In this document: piece after piece, positions 43,801 through 56,235 of the stretch
Position numbering within the stretch: the stretch's first letter is position 1
Layout of the letters: each line of letters starts with the position of its first letter
Assembly: GCA_946699065.1 (NCBI GenBank)
Contig: CAMPDV010001718.1
Location: 32,870-96,869, forward strand
DNA length: 64,000 nt
Direction: 5' to 3'
DNA from: Loxodes magnus
Taxonomy: Eukaryota > Ciliophora > Karyorelictea > Loxodida > Loxodidae
Program-made: the position numbers and the translations under genes
The notes under the pieces: model-generated
Told to the model about the DNA's origin: nothing
The model's database searches: none
What the model saw: only the letters and a program-made list of their open reading frames with translations

Positions 43801-45475
43801 TTTAAAAGTGAAGAAGAAAAGTAAGAAAAGAAGAGTAATTTCAGTTTTTAAGTCTGTAAGCTTTGATAAGATTATAAAGAGTTAGTTTTAAAAGAAAATG
43901 TGAATAAGAAAAGTAAGAAAAGAAGAGTAATTTAATTTTTTAAGTTTGGAAGCTTTGATAAGATTATAAAGAGTTAGTTAGTTTTGAAAGTAAAGTGAAG
44001 AAGAAAAGTAAGAAAAGAAGAGTAATTTCATTTTTAAGTTTGGAAGCTTTGATAAGATTATAAAGAGTAGTTAGTTTTGAAAGTAAAGTGAAGAAGAAAA
44101 GTAAGAAAAGAAGAGTAATTTCATTTTTAAGTTTGGAAGCTTTGATAAGATTATAAAGAGTAGTTAGTTTTGAAAGTAAAGTGAATAAGAAAAGTAAGAA
44201 AAGAAGAGTAATTTCATTTTTAAGTTTGGAAGATTTGATAAGAGTTATAATGAGTAGTTAGATTTAAAAGTGAAGAAGAAAAGTAAGAAAAGAAGAGTAA
44301 TTTCAGTTTTTAAGTCTGTAAGCTTTGATAAGATTATAAAGAGTTAGTTTTGAAAGTAAAGTGAAGAAGAAAAGTAAGAAAAGAAGAGTAATTTCAGTTT
44401 TTAAGTTTGGAAGCTTTGATAAGATTATAAAGAGTAGTTAGTTTTGAAAGTAAAGTGAAGAAGAAAAGTAAGAAAAGAAGAGTAATTTCATTTTTAAGTT
44501 TGGAAGCTTTGATAAGATTATAAAGAGTAGTTAGTTTTGAAAGTAAAGTGAAGAAGAAAAGTAAGAAAAGAAGAGTAATTTCATTTTTAAGTTTGGAAGC
44601 TTTGATAAGATTATAAAGAGTAGTTAGTTTTGAAAGTAAAGTGAAGAAGAAAAGTAAGAAAAGAAGAGTAATTTCATTTTTAAGTTTGGAAGCTTTGATA
44701 AGATTATAAAGAGTTAGTTTTAAAAGTAAAGTGAAGAAGAAAAGTAAGAAAAGAAGAGTAATTTCATTTTTAAGTTTGGAAGCTTTGAAAGATTATAAAG
44801 AGTAGTTAGTTTTGAAAGTAAAGTGAAGAAGAAAAGTAAGAAAAGAAGAGTAATTTCATTTTTAAGTTTGGAAGCTTTGAAAGATTATAAAGAGTAGTTA
44901 GTTTTGAAAGTAAAGTGAAGAAGAAAAGTAAGAAAAGAAGAGTAATTTCATTTTTAAGTTTGGAAGCTTTGATAAGATTATAAAGAGTAGTTAGTTTTGA
45001 AAGTAAAGTGAAGAAGAAAAGTAAGAAAAGAAGAGTAATTTCATTTTTAAGTTTGGAAGCTTTGATAAGATTATAAAGAGTAGTTAGTTTTGAAAGTAAA
45101 GTGAAGAAGAAAAGTAAGAAAAGAAGAGTAATTTCATTTTTAAGTTTGGAAGCTTTGAAAGATTATAAAGAGTAGTTAGTTTTAAAAGTGAAGAAGAAAA
45201 GTAAGAAAAGAAGAGTAATTTAAGTTTTTAAGTTATTAAGCTTTGATAAGATTGTAGTTATAAAGAGTAGTTAGTTTTAAAAGTGAAGAAGAAAAGTAAG
45301 AAAAGAAGAGTAATTTAAGTTTTTAAGTTATTGAGCTTTGATAAGATTGTAGTTATAAAGAGTAGTTAGTTTTAAAAGTGAATAAGAAAAGTAAGAAAAG
45401 AAGAGTAATTTCAGTTTTTAAGTCTGAAATCTTTGATAAGAGTTATAAAGAGTTAGTTAGTTTTGAAAGTAAAGT
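40840..45475 (+). repeat. 4,635-bp higher-order unit, copy 2
   Basis: Tandem partner of the preceding block. A private TTATTGAGC change (A to G next to the HindIII site) is present near 40,696 and near 45,331, exactly 4,635 apart, but absent near 41,530 and 36,893, which are the matching sites of the inner 3,802-bp layer. This orders the events: the 3,802-bp repeat came first, then the A-to-G change, then the 4,635-bp duplication. The right end is clear near 45,500, where TTTCAGTTTTTAAGTCTG stands against TTTCATTTTTAAGTTTGG in copy 1. Confidence 0.92.
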
Positions 45476-46598
45476 GAAGAAGAAAAGTAAGAAAAGAAGA
45501 GTAATTTCAGTTTTTAAGTCTGTAAGCTTTGTTAAGATTATAAAGAGTTAGTTTTGAAAATAAAGTGAAGAAGAAAAGTAAGAAAAGAAGAGTAATTTCA
45601 GTTTTTAAGTTATTAAGCTTTGATAAGAGTTATAATGAGTAGTTAGTTTTAAAAGTGAAGAAGAAAAGTAAGAAAAGAAGAGTAATTTCAGTTTTTAAGT
45701 CTGTAAGCTTTGATAAGACTATAAAGAGTTAGTTTTGAAAGTAAAGTGAAGAAGAAAAGTAAGAAAAGAAGAGTAATTTCAGTTTTTAAGTCTGTAAGCT
45801 TTGTTAAGATTATAAAGAGTTAGTTTTGAAAATAAAGTGAATAAGAAAAGTAAGAAAAGAAGAGTAATTTCATTTTTAAGTTTGGAAGCTTTGATAAGAT
45901 TATAAAGAGTAGTTAGTTTTGAAAGTAAAGTGAAGAAGAAAAGTAAGAAAAGAAGAGTAATTTCATTTTTAAGTTTGGAAGCTTTGATAAGATTATAAAG
46001 AGTAGTTAGTTTTGAAAGTAAAGTGAAGAAGAAAAGTAAGAAAAGAAGAGTAATTTCATTTTTAAGTTTGGAAGCTTTGATAAGATTATAAAGAGTAGTT
46101 AGTTTTGAAAGTGAAGAAGAAAAGTAAGAAAAGAAGAGTAATTTAAGTTTTTAAGTCTGTAAGCTTTGATAAGATTATAAAGAGTTAGTTTTAAAAGAAA
46201 ATGTGAATAAGAAAAGTAAGAAAAGAAGAGTAATTTAATTTTTTAAGTCTGTAAGCTTTGATAAGATTATAAAGAGTAGTTTTGAAAATAAAGTGAATAA
46301 GAAAAGTAAGAAAAGAAGAGTAATTTCATTTTTAAGTTTGGAAGCTTTGATAAGATTATAAAGAGTAGTTAGTTTTGAAAGTAAAGTGAAGAAGAAAAGT
46401 AAGAAAAGAAGAGTAATTTCATTTTTAAGTTTGGAAGCTTTGATATGATTATAAAGAGTAGTTAGTTTTGAAAGTAAAGTGAAGAAGAAAAGTAAGAAAA
46501 GAAGAGTAATTTCATTTTTAAGTCTGAAATCTTTGATAAGAGTTATAATGAGTAGTTAGTTTTAAAAGTGAAGAAGAAAAGTAAGAAAAGAAGAGTAA

Positions 46599-46698
46599 TT
46601 TCAGTTTTTAAGTTTTGAAGCTTCGATAAGATTAGATTTATAGAGAGTAGTTTGTTTAAAATGTAAAGTGAATAAGAAAAGTAAGAAAAGAAGAGTAA
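46599..46698 (+). repeat. Class 4 monomer, 100 bp (sixth copy)
   Basis: It carries AAGTTTTGAAGCTTCG, a private TTTTG reading shared only with the copy at 53811. It therefore belongs to the 7,212-bp duplication. It is about 18.9 kb from the previous class 4 unit. Confidence 0.9.
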
Positions 46699-46789
46699 TT
46701 TAATTTTTTAAGTCTGTAAGCTTTGATAAGATTATAAAGAGTTAGTTTTGAAAATAAAGTGAATAAGAAAAGTAAGAAAAGAAGAGTAA

Positions 46790-47162
46790 TTTAATTTTTT
46801 AAGTTATTAAGCTTTGATAAGATTGTAGTTATAAAGAAGCTAGTTTTAAAAGTAAGGTGAATAAGAAAAGTAAGAAAAGAAGAGTAATTTAAGTTTTTAA
46901 GTCTGAAATCTTTGATAAGAGTTATAATGAGTAGTTAGATTTAAAAGTGAAGAAGAAAAGTAAGAAAAGAAGATTAATTTCAGTTTTTAAGTTATTAAGC
47001 TTTGATAAGATTGTAGTTATAAAGAGTAGTTAGTTTTAAAAGTGAATAAGAAAAGTAAGAAAAGAAGAGTAATTTCAGTTTTTAAGTTATTAAGCTTTGA
47101 TAAGAGTTATAATGAGCAGTTAGTTTTTAAAGTGAATAAGAAAAGTAAGAAAAGAAGAGTAA
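46790..47162 (+). repeat. Cassette V, GTTAGATTT form
   Basis: Same order as the earlier cassettes, but GTTAGATTT replaces GTTAGTATTT in the second unit. It lies about 18.6 kb from the last GTATTT cassette and is a long-diverged or recombined member, now part of the 7.2-kb unit. Confidence 0.88.
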
Positions 47163-49022
47163 TTTCATTTTTAAGTTTGGAAGCTTTGATAAGATTATAA
47201 AGAGTAGTTACTTTTGAAAGTAAAGTGAAGAGGAAAAGTAAGAAAAGAAGAGTAATTTCATTTTTAAGTTTGGAAGCTTTGATAAGATTATAAAGAGTAG
47301 TTACTTTTGAAAGTAAAGTGAAGAGGAAAAGTAAGAAAAGAAGAGTAATTTCATTTTTAAGTTTGGAAGCTTTGATAAGATTATAAAGAGTAGTTAGTTT
47401 TGAAAGTAAAGTGAAGAAGAAAAGTAAGAAAAGAAGAGTAATTTAAGTTTTTAAGTTTGGAAGCTTTGATAAGATTATAAAGAGTAGTTAGTTTTGAAAG
47501 TAAAGTGAAGAAGAAAAGTAAGAAAAGAAGAGTAATTTCATTTTTAAGTTTGGAAGCTTTGATAAGATTATAAAGAGTTAGTTTTAAAAGTAAAGTGAAG
47601 AAGAAAAGTAAGAAAAGAAGAGTAATTTCATTTTTAAGTTTGGAAGCTTTGAAAGATTATAAAGAGTAGTTAGTTTTGAAAGTAAAGTGAAGACGAAAAG
47701 TAAGAAAAGAAGAGTAATTTCATTTTTAAGTTTGGAAGCTTTGATAAGATTATAAAGAGTAGTTAGTTTTGAAAGTAAAGTGAAGAAGAAAAGTAAGAAA
47801 AGAAGAGTAATTTCATTTTTAAGTTTGGAAGCTTTGATAAGATTATAAAGAGTAGTTAGTTTTGAAAGTAAAGTGAAGAAGAAAAGTAAGAAAAGAAGAG
47901 TAATTTCATTTTTAAGTTTGGAAGCTTTGATAAGATTATAAAGAGTAGTTAGTTTTGAAAGTAAAGTGAAGAGGAAAAGTAAGAAAAGAAGAGTAATTTC
48001 ATTTTTAAGTTTGGAAGCTTTGATAAGATTATAAAGAGTAGTTAGTTTTGAAAGTAAAGTGAAGAAGAAAAGTAAGAAAAGAAGAGTAATTTCAGTTTTA
48101 AGTTTGGAAGCTTTGATAAGATTATAAAGAGTAGTTAGTTTTGAAAGTAAAGTGAAGAAGAAAAGTAAGAAAAGAAGAGTAATTTCATTTTTAAGTTTGG
48201 AAGCTTTGATAAGATTATAAAGAGTAGTTAGTTTTTCAAGTAAAGTGAAGAAGAAAAGTAAGAAAAGAAGAGTAATTTCATTTTTAAGTTTGGAAGCTTT
48301 GATAAGATTATAAAGAGTAGTTAGTTTTGAAAGTAAAGTGAATAAGAAAAGTAAGAAAAGAAGAGTAATTTCATTTTTAAGTTTGGAAGCTTTGATAAGA
48401 TTATAAAGAGTAGTTAGTTTTGAAAGTAAAGTGAATAAGAAAAGTAAGAAAAGAAGAGTAATTTCATTTTTAAGTTTGGAAGCTTTGATAAGATTATAAA
48501 GAGTAGTTAGTTTTGAAAGTAAAGTGAATAAGAAAAGTAAGAAAAGAAGAGTAATTTCATTTTTAAGTTTGGAAGCTTTGATAAGATTATAAAGAGTAGT
48601 TAGTTTTGAAAGTAAAGTGAAGAAGAAAAGTAAGAAAAGAAGAGTAATTTCATTTTTAAGTTTGGAAGCTTTGATAAGATTATAAAGAGTAGTTAGTTTT
48701 GAAAGTAAAGTGAATAAGAAAAGTAAGAAAAGAAGAGTAATTTCATTTTTAAGTTTGGAAGCTTTGATAAGATTATAAAGAGTTAGTTTTAAAAGTAAAG
48801 TGAATAAGAAAAGTAAGAAAAGAAGAGTAATTTAAGTTTTTAGTTATTAAGCTTTGATAAGATTGTAGTTATAAAGAGTAGTTAGTTTTGAAAGTAAAGT
48901 GAAGAAGAAAAGTAAGAAAAGAAGAGTAATTTCATTTTTAAGTTTGGAAGCTTTGATAAGATTATAAAGAGTAGTTAGTTTTGAAAGTAAAGTGAAGAAG
49001 AAAAGTAAGAAAAGAAGAGTAA

Positions 49023-49067
49023 TTTCATTTTTAAGTTTGGAAGCTTTGATAAGATTATAAAGAGTAA
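49023..49067 (+). repeat. 45-bp truncated monomer
   Basis: The unit runs from TTTCATTTTT to AAAGAGTAA and is followed at once by the next TTTCATTTTT. It lacks 48 bp, including the whole purine tract. In a canonical monomer the 7-mer AAGAGTA occurs twice, 48 bp apart (offsets 38-44 and 86-92), and one copy is lost here. This points to deletion between short direct repeats. It is the shortest monomer seen. Confidence 0.93.
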
Positions 49068-50550
49068 TTTCATTTTTAAGTTTGGAAGCTTTGATAAGAT
49101 TATAAAGAGTAGTTAGTTTTGAAAGTAAAGTGAAGAAGAAAAGTAAGAAAAGAAGAGTAATTTCATTTTTAAGTTTGGAAGCTTTGATAAGATTATAAAG
49201 AGTAGTTAGTTTTTCAAGTAAAGTGAAGAAGAAAAGTAAGAAAAGAAGAGTAATTTCATTTTTAAGTTTGGAAGCTTTGATAAGATTATAAAGAGTAGTT
49301 AGTTTTTCAAGTAAAGTGAAGAAGAAAAGTAAGAAAAGAAGAGTAATTTCATTTTTAAGTTTGGAAGCTTTGATAAGATTATAAAGAGTAGTTAGTTTTG
49401 AAAGTAAAGTGAAGAAGAAAAGAAGAGTAATTTCATTTTTAAGTTTGGAAGCTTTGATAAGATTATAAAGAGTAGTTAGTTTTGAAAGTAAAGTGAAGAA
49501 GAAAAGTAAGAAAAGAAGAGTAATTTCATTTTTAAGTTTGGAAGCTTTGAAAGATTATAAAGAGTAGTTAGTTTTGAAAGTAAAGTGAAGAAGAAAAGTA
49601 AGAAAAGAAGAGTAATTTCATTTTTAAGTTTGGAAGCTTTGATAAGATTATAAAGAGTAGTTAGTTTTGAAAGTAAAGTGAAGAAGAAAAGTAAGAAAAG
49701 AAGAGTAATTTCATTTTTAAGTTTGGAAGCTTTGATAAGATTATAAAGAGTAGTTAGTTTTGAAAGTAAAGTGAAGAAGAAAAGTAAGAAAAGAAGAGTA
49801 ATTTCATTTTTAAGTTTGGAAGCTTTGATATGATTATAAAGAGTAGTTAGTTTTGAAAGTAAAGTGAATAAGAAAAGTAAGAAAAGAAGAGTAATTTCAT
49901 TTTTTAAGTCTGTAAGCTTTGATAAGATTATAAAGAGTTAGTTAGTTTTGAAAGTAAAGTGAAGAAGAAAAGTAAGAAAAGAAGAGTAATTTCATTTTTA
50001 AGTTTGGAAGCTTTGATAAGATTATAAAGAGTAGTTAGTTTTGAAAGTAAAGTGAATAAGAAAAGTAAGAAAAGAAGAGTAATTTCATTTTTAAGTTTGG
50101 AAGCTTTGATAAGATTATAAAGAGTAGTTAGTTTTGAAAGTAAAGTGAAGAAGAAAAGTAAGAAAAGAAGAGTAATTTCATTTTTAAGTTTGGAAGCTTT
50201 GATAAGATTATAAAGAGTAGTTAGTTTTGAAAGTAAAGTGAATAAGAAAAGTAAGAAAAGAAGAGTAATTTCATTTTTAAGTTTGGAAGCTTTGATAAGA
50301 TTATAAAGAGTTAGTTTTAAAAGTAAAGTGAATAAGAAAAGTAAGAAAAGAAGAGTAATTTAAGTTTTTAGTTATTAAGCTTTGATAAGATTGTAGTTAT
50401 AAAGAGTAGTTAGTTTTGAAAGTAAAGTGAAGAAGAAAAGTAAGAAAAGAAGAGTAATTTCATTTTTAAGTTTGGAAGCTTTGATAAGATTATAAAGAGT
50501 AGTTAGTTTTGAAAGTAAAGTGAAGAAGAAAAGTAAGAAAAGAAGAGTAA

Positions 50551-50595
50551 TTTCATTTTTAAGTTTGGAAGCTTTGATAAGATTATAAAGAGTAA
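50551..50595 (+). repeat. 45-bp truncated monomer (second copy)
   Basis: Same 48-bp deletion as at 49023, displaced by 1,528 bp within a local duplication whose flanking GATTGTAG-type unit is also repeated. It is a copy of one event rather than a second deletion. Confidence 0.92.
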
Positions 50596-53500
50596 TTTCA
50601 TTTTTAAGTTTGGAAGCTTTGATAAGATTATAAAGAGTAGTTAGTTTTGAAAGTAAAGTGAAGAAGAAAAGTAAGAAAAGAAGAGTAATTTCATTTTTAA
50701 GTTTGGAAGCTTTGATAAGATTATAAAGAGTAGTTAGTTTTGAAAGTAAAATGAAGAAGAAAAGTAAGAAAAGAAGAGTAATTTCATTTTTAAGTTTGGA
50801 AGCTTTGATAAGATTATAAAGAGTAGTTAGTTTTGAAAGTAAAGTGAAGAAGAAAAGTAAGAAAAGAAGAGTAATTTCATTTTTAAGTTTGGAAGCTTTG
50901 ATAAGATTATAAAGAGTAGTTAGTTTTGAAAGTAAAGTGAAGAAGAAAAGTAAGAAAAGAAGAGTAATTTCATTTTTAAGTTTGGAAGCTTTGATAAGAT
51001 TATAAAGAGTAGTTAGTTTTGAAAGTAAAGTGAAGAAGAAAAGAAGAGTAATTTCATTTTTAAGTTTGGAAGCTTTGATAAGATTATAAAGAGTAGTTAG
51101 TTTTGAAAGTAAAGTGAAGAAGAAAAGTAAGAAAAGAAGAGTAATTTCATTTTTAAGTTTGGAAGCTTTGATAAGATTATAAAGAGTAGTTAGTTTTGAA
51201 AGTAAAGTGAAGAAGAAAAGTAAGAAAAGAAGAGTAATTTCATTTTTAAGTTTGGAAGCTTTGATAAATTTATAAAGAGTAGTTAGTTTTGAAAGTAAAG
51301 TGAAGAAGAAAAGTAAGAAAAGAAGAGTAATTTCATTTTTAAGTTTGGAAGCTTTGATAAGATTATAAAGAGTAGTTAGTTTTGAAAGTAAAGTGAAGAA
51401 GAAAAGTAAGAAAAGAAGAGTAATTTAAGTTTTTAAGTTATTAAGCTTTGATAAGAGTTATAATGAGCAGTTAGTTTTTAAAGTGAATAAGAAAAGTAAG
51501 AAAAGAAGAGTAATTTCATTTTTAAGTTTGGAAGCTTTGATAAGATTATAAGAGTTAGTTTTAAAAGTAAAGTGAATAAGAAAAGTAAGAAAAGAAGAGT
51601 AATTTAAGTTTTTAGTTATTAAGCTTTGATAAGAGTTATAATGAGTAGTTAGTTTTAAAAGTGAAGAAGAAAAGTAAGAAAAGAAGAGTAATTTAAGTTT
51701 TTAAGTCTGTAAGCTTTGATAAGATTATAAAGAGTTAGTTTTAAAAGAAAATGTGAATAAGAAAAGTAAGAAAAGAAGAGTAATTTCATTTTTTAAGTCT
51801 GTAAGCTTTGATAAGATTATAAAGAGTTAGTTAGTTTTGAAAGTAAAGTGAAGAAGAAAAGTAAGAAAAGAAGAGTAAATTCATTTTTAAGTTTGGAAGC
51901 TTTGATAAGATTATAAAGAGTAGTTAGTTTTGAAAGTAAAGTGAAGAAGAAAAGTAAGAAAAGAAGAGTAATTTCATTTTTAAGTTTGGAAGCTTTGATA
52001 AGATTATAAAGAGTAGTTAGTTTTGAAAGTAAAGTGAATAAGAAAAGTAAGAAAAGAAGAGTAATTTCATTTTTAAGTTTGGAAGCTTTGATAAGATTAT
52101 AAAGAGTTAGTTTTAAAAGTAAAGTGAATAAGAAAAGTAAGAAAAGAAGAGTAATTTAAGTTTTTAGTTATTAAGCTTTGATAAGATTGTAGTTATAAAG
52201 AGTAGTTAGTTTTGAAAGTAAAGTGAAGAAGAAAAGTAAGAAAAGAAGAGTAATTTCATTTTTAAGTTTGGAAGCTTTGATAAGATTATAAAGAGTAGTT
52301 AGTTTTGAAAGTAAAGTGAAGAAGAAAAGTAAGAAAAGAAGAGTAATTTCATTTTTAAGTTTGGAAGCTTTGATAAGATTATAAAGAGTAGTTAGTTTTG
52401 AAAGTAAAGTGAAGAAGAAAAGTAAGAAAAGAAGAGTAATTTCATTTTTAAGTTTGGAAGCTTTGATAAGATTATAAAGAGTAGTTAGTTTTGAAAGTAA
52501 AATGAAGAAGAAAAGTAAGAAAAGAAGAGTAATTTCATTTTTAAGTTTGGAAGCTTTGATAAGATTATAAAGAGTAGTTAGTTTTGAAAGTAAAGTGAAG
52601 AAGAAAAGAAGAGTAATTTCATTTTTAAGTTTGGAAGCTTTGATAAGATTATAAAGAGTAGTTAGTTTTGAAAGTAAAGTGAAGAAGAAAAGTAAGAAAA
52701 GAAGAGTAATTTCATTTTTAAGTTTGGAAGCTTTGATATGATTATAAAGAGTAGTTAGTTTTGAAAGTAAAGTGAAGAAGAAAAGTAAGAAAAGAAGAGT
52801 AATTTCATTTTTAAGTTTGGAAGCTTTGATAAGATTATAAAGAGTAGTTAGTTTTGAAAGTAAAGTGAAGAAGAAAAGTAAGAAAAGAAGAGTAATTTCA
52901 TTTTTAAGTTTGGAAGCTTTGAAAGATTATAAAGAGTAGTTAGTTTTGAAAGTAAAGTGAAGAAGAAAAGTAAGAAAAGAAGAGTAATTTCATTTTTAAG
53001 TTTGGAAGCTTTGAAAGATTATAAAGAGTAGTTAGTTTTGAAAGTAAAGTGAAGAAGAAAAGTAAGAAAAGAAGAGTAATTTCATTTTTAAGTTTGGAAG
53101 CTTTGATAAGATTATAAAGAGTAGTTAGTTTTGAAAGTAAAGTGAATAAGAAAAGTAAGAAAAGAAGAGTAATTTCATTTTTAAGTTTGGAAGCTTTGAT
53201 AAGATTATAAAGAGTAGTTAGTTTTGAAAGTAAAGTGAAGAAGAAAAGTAAGAAAAGAAGAGTAATTTCATTTTTAAGTTTGGAAGCTTTGATAAGATTA
53301 TAAAGAGTAGTTAGTTTTGAAAGTGAAGAAGAAAAGTAAGAAAAGAAGAGTAATTTAAGTTTTTAAGTCTGTAAGCTTTGATAAGATTATAAAGAGTTAG
53401 TTTTAAAAGAAAATGTGAATAAGAAAAGTAAGAAAAGAAGAGTAATTTAATTTTTTAAGTCTGTAAGCTTTGATAAGATTATAAAGAGTAGTTTTGAAAA

Positions 53501-53810
53501 TAAAGTGAATAAGAAAAGTAAGAAAAGAAGAGTAATTTCATTTTTAAGTTTGGAAGCTTTGATAAGATTATAAAGAGTAGTTAGTTTTGAAAGTAAAGTG
53601 AAGAAGAAAAGTAAGAAAAGAAGAGTAATTTCATTTTTAAGTTTGGAAGCTTTGATATGATTATAAAGAGTAGTTAGTTTTGAAAGTAAAGTGAAGAAGA
53701 AAAGTAAGAAAAGAAGAGTAATTTCATTTTTAAGTCTGAAATCTTTGATAAGAGTTATAATGAGTAGTTAGTTTTAAAAGTGAAGAAGAAAAGTAAGAAA
53801 AGAAGAGTAA

Positions 53811-53910
53811 TTTCAGTTTTTAAGTTTTGAAGCTTCGATAAGATTAGATTTATAGAGAGTAGTTTGTTTAAAATGTAAAGTGAATAAGAAAAGTAAGAAA
53901 AGAAGAGTAA
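53811..53910 (+). repeat. Class 4 monomer, 100 bp (seventh copy)
   Basis: Exact partner of the unit at 46599, displaced by 7,212 bp and sharing its private TTTTGAAGC reading. Confidence 0.9.
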
Positions 53911-54001
53911 TTTAATTTTTTAAGTCTGTAAGCTTTGATAAGATTATAAAGAGTTAGTTTTGAAAATAAAGTGAATAAGAAAAGTAAGAAAAGAAGAGTA
54001 A

Positions 54002-54374
54002 TTTAATTTTTTAAGTTATTAAGCTTTGATAAGATTGTAGTTATAAAGAAGCTAGTTTTAAAAGTAAGGTGAATAAGAAAAGTAAGAAAAGAAGAGTAAT
54101 TTAAGTTTTTAAGTCTGAAATCTTTGATAAGAGTTATAATGAGTAGTTAGATTTAAAAGTGAAGAAGAAAAGTAAGAAAAGAAGATTAATTTCAGTTTTT
54201 AAGTTATTAAGCTTTGATAAGATTGTAGTTATAAAGAGTAGTTAGTTTTAAAAGTGAATAAGAAAAGTAAGAAAAGAAGAGTAATTTCAGTTTTTAAGTT
54301 ATTAAGCTTTGATAAGAGTTATAATGAGCAGTTAGTTTTTAAAGTGAATAAGAAAAGTAAGAAAAGAAGAGTAA
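54002..54374 (+). repeat. Cassette V, GTTAGATTT form (+7,212)
   Basis: Exact partner of the cassette at 46790, produced by the 7.2-kb duplication. Confidence 0.9.
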
Positions 54375-56235
54375 TTTCATTTTTAAGTTTGGAAGCTTTG
54401 ATAAGATTATAAAGAGTAGTTACTTTTGAAAGTAAAGTGAAGAGGAAAAGTAAGAAAAGAAGAGTAATTTCATTTTTAAGTTTGGAAGCTTTGATAAGAT
54501 TATAAAGAGTAGTTACTTTTGAAAGTAAAGTGAAGAGGAAAAGTAAGAAAAGAAGAGTAATTTCATTTTTAAGTTTGGAAGCTTTGATAAGATTATAAAG
54601 AGTAGTTAGTTTTGAAAGTAAAGTGAAGAAGAAAAGTAAGAAAAGAAGAGTAATTTAAGTTTTTAAGTTTGGAAGCTTTGATAAGATTATAAAGAGTAGT
54701 TAGTTTTGAAAGTAAAGTGAAGAAGAAAAGTAAGAAAAGAAGAGTAATTTCATTTTTAAGTTTGGAAGCTTTGATAAGATTATAAAGAGTTAGTTTTAAA
54801 AGTAAAGTGAAGAAGAAAAGTAAGAAAAGAAGAGTAATTTCATTTTTAAGTTTGGAAGCTTTGAAAGATTATAAAGAGTAGTTAGTTTTGAAAGTAAAGT
54901 GAAGACGAAAAGTAAGAAAAGAAGAGTAATTTCATTTTTAAGTTTGGAAGCTTTGATAAGATTATAAAGAGTAGTTAGTTTTGAAAGTAAAGTGAAGAAG
55001 AAAAGTAAGAAAAGAAGAGTAATTTCATTTTTAAGTTTGGAAGCTTTGATAAGATTATAAAGAGTAGTTAGTTTTGAAAGTAAAGTGAAGAAGAAAAGTA
55101 AGAAAAGAAGAGTAATTTCATTTTTAAGTTTGGAAGCTTTGATAAGATTATAAAGAGTAGTTAGTTTTGAAAGTAAAGTGAAGAGGAAAAGTAAGAAAAG
55201 AAGAGTAATTTCATTTTTAAGTTTGGAAGCTTTGATAAGATTATAAAGAGTAGTTAGTTTTGAAAGTAAAGTGAAGAAGAAAAGTAAGAAAAGAAGAGTA
55301 ATTTCAGTTTTAAGTTTGGAAGCTTTGATAAGATTATAAAGAGTAGTTAGTTTTGAAAGTAAAGTGAAGAAGAAAAGTAAGAAAAGAAGAGTAATTTCAT
55401 TTTTAAGTTTGGAAGCTTTGATAAGATTATAAAGAGTAGTTAGTTTTTCAAGTAAAGTGAAGAAGAAAAGTAAGAAAAGAAGAGTAATTTCATTTTTAAG
55501 TTTGGAAGCTTTGATAAGATTATAAAGAGTAGTTAGTTTTGAAAGTAAAGTGAATAAGAAAAGTAAGAAAAGAAGAGTAATTTCATTTTTAAGTTTGGAA
55601 GCTTTGATAAGATTATAAAGAGTAGTTAGTTTTGAAAGTAAAGTGAATAAGAAAAGTAAGAAAAGAAGAGTAATTTCATTTTTAAGTTTGGAAGCTTTGA
55701 TAAGATTATAAAGAGTAGTTAGTTTTGAAAGTAAAGTGAATAAGAAAAGTAAGAAAAGAAGAGTAATTTAAGTTTTTAAGTTTGGAAGCTTTGATAAGAT
55801 TATAAAGAGTAGTTAGTTTTGAAAGTAAAGTGAAGAAGAAAAGTAAGAAAAGAAGAGTAATTTCATTTTTAAGTTTGGAAGCTTTGATAAGATTATAAAG
55901 AGTAGTTAGTTTTGAAAGTAAAGTGAATAAGAAAAGTAAGAAAAGAAGAGTAATTTCATTTTTAAGTTTGGAAGCTTTGATAAGATTATAAAGAGTTAGT
56001 TTTAAAAGTAAAGTGAATAAGAAAAGTAAGAAAAGAAGAGTAATTTAAGTTTTTAGTTATTAAGCTTTGATAAGATTGTAGTTATAAAGAGTAGTTAGTT
56101 TTGAAAGTAAAGTGAAGAAGAAAAGTAAGAAAAGAAGAGTAATTTCATTTTTAAGTTTGGAAGCTTTGATAAGATTATAAAGAGTAGTTAGTTTTGAAAG
56201 TAAAGTGAAGAAGAAAAGTAAGAAAAGAAGAGTAA

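Larger units (their letters stand above)
48470..50730 (+). repeat. 1,528-bp spaced duplication nested in the 7.2-kb unit
   Basis: About 48,470-49,200 matches about 50,000-50,730. The 45-bp units start at 49023 and 50551, and the AGTTTTTAGTTATTAAGC unit near 48,835 recurs near 50,363. The match ends where GTTTTTCAAG units (from 49,210) stand against an AAAATGAAG reading (near 50,750). The pair is present again in the second 7.2-kb copy (56236 and 57764), so it is older than that duplication. Confidence 0.83.
45935..53147 (+). repeat. 7,212-bp higher-order unit, copy 1
   Basis: Copy 1 of the largest duplication in the window. Offsets to copy 2: GAAAGTGAAG at 46107 and 53319, GTAGTTTTG at 46276 and 53488, AGCTTCG at 46619 and 53831, the CpG in GAAGACGAAAAG at 47694 and 54906 and the class 3-led cassette at 46790 and 54002, all 7,212. 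Later markers are at 7,213 because of one 1-bp difference near 48,560. It contains class 3, 4, 84-bp and 45-bp units and a nested 1,528-bp repeat. The left limit is set by GTGAAGAAG near 45,932 against GTGAATAAG near 53,144. Confidence 0.93.
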
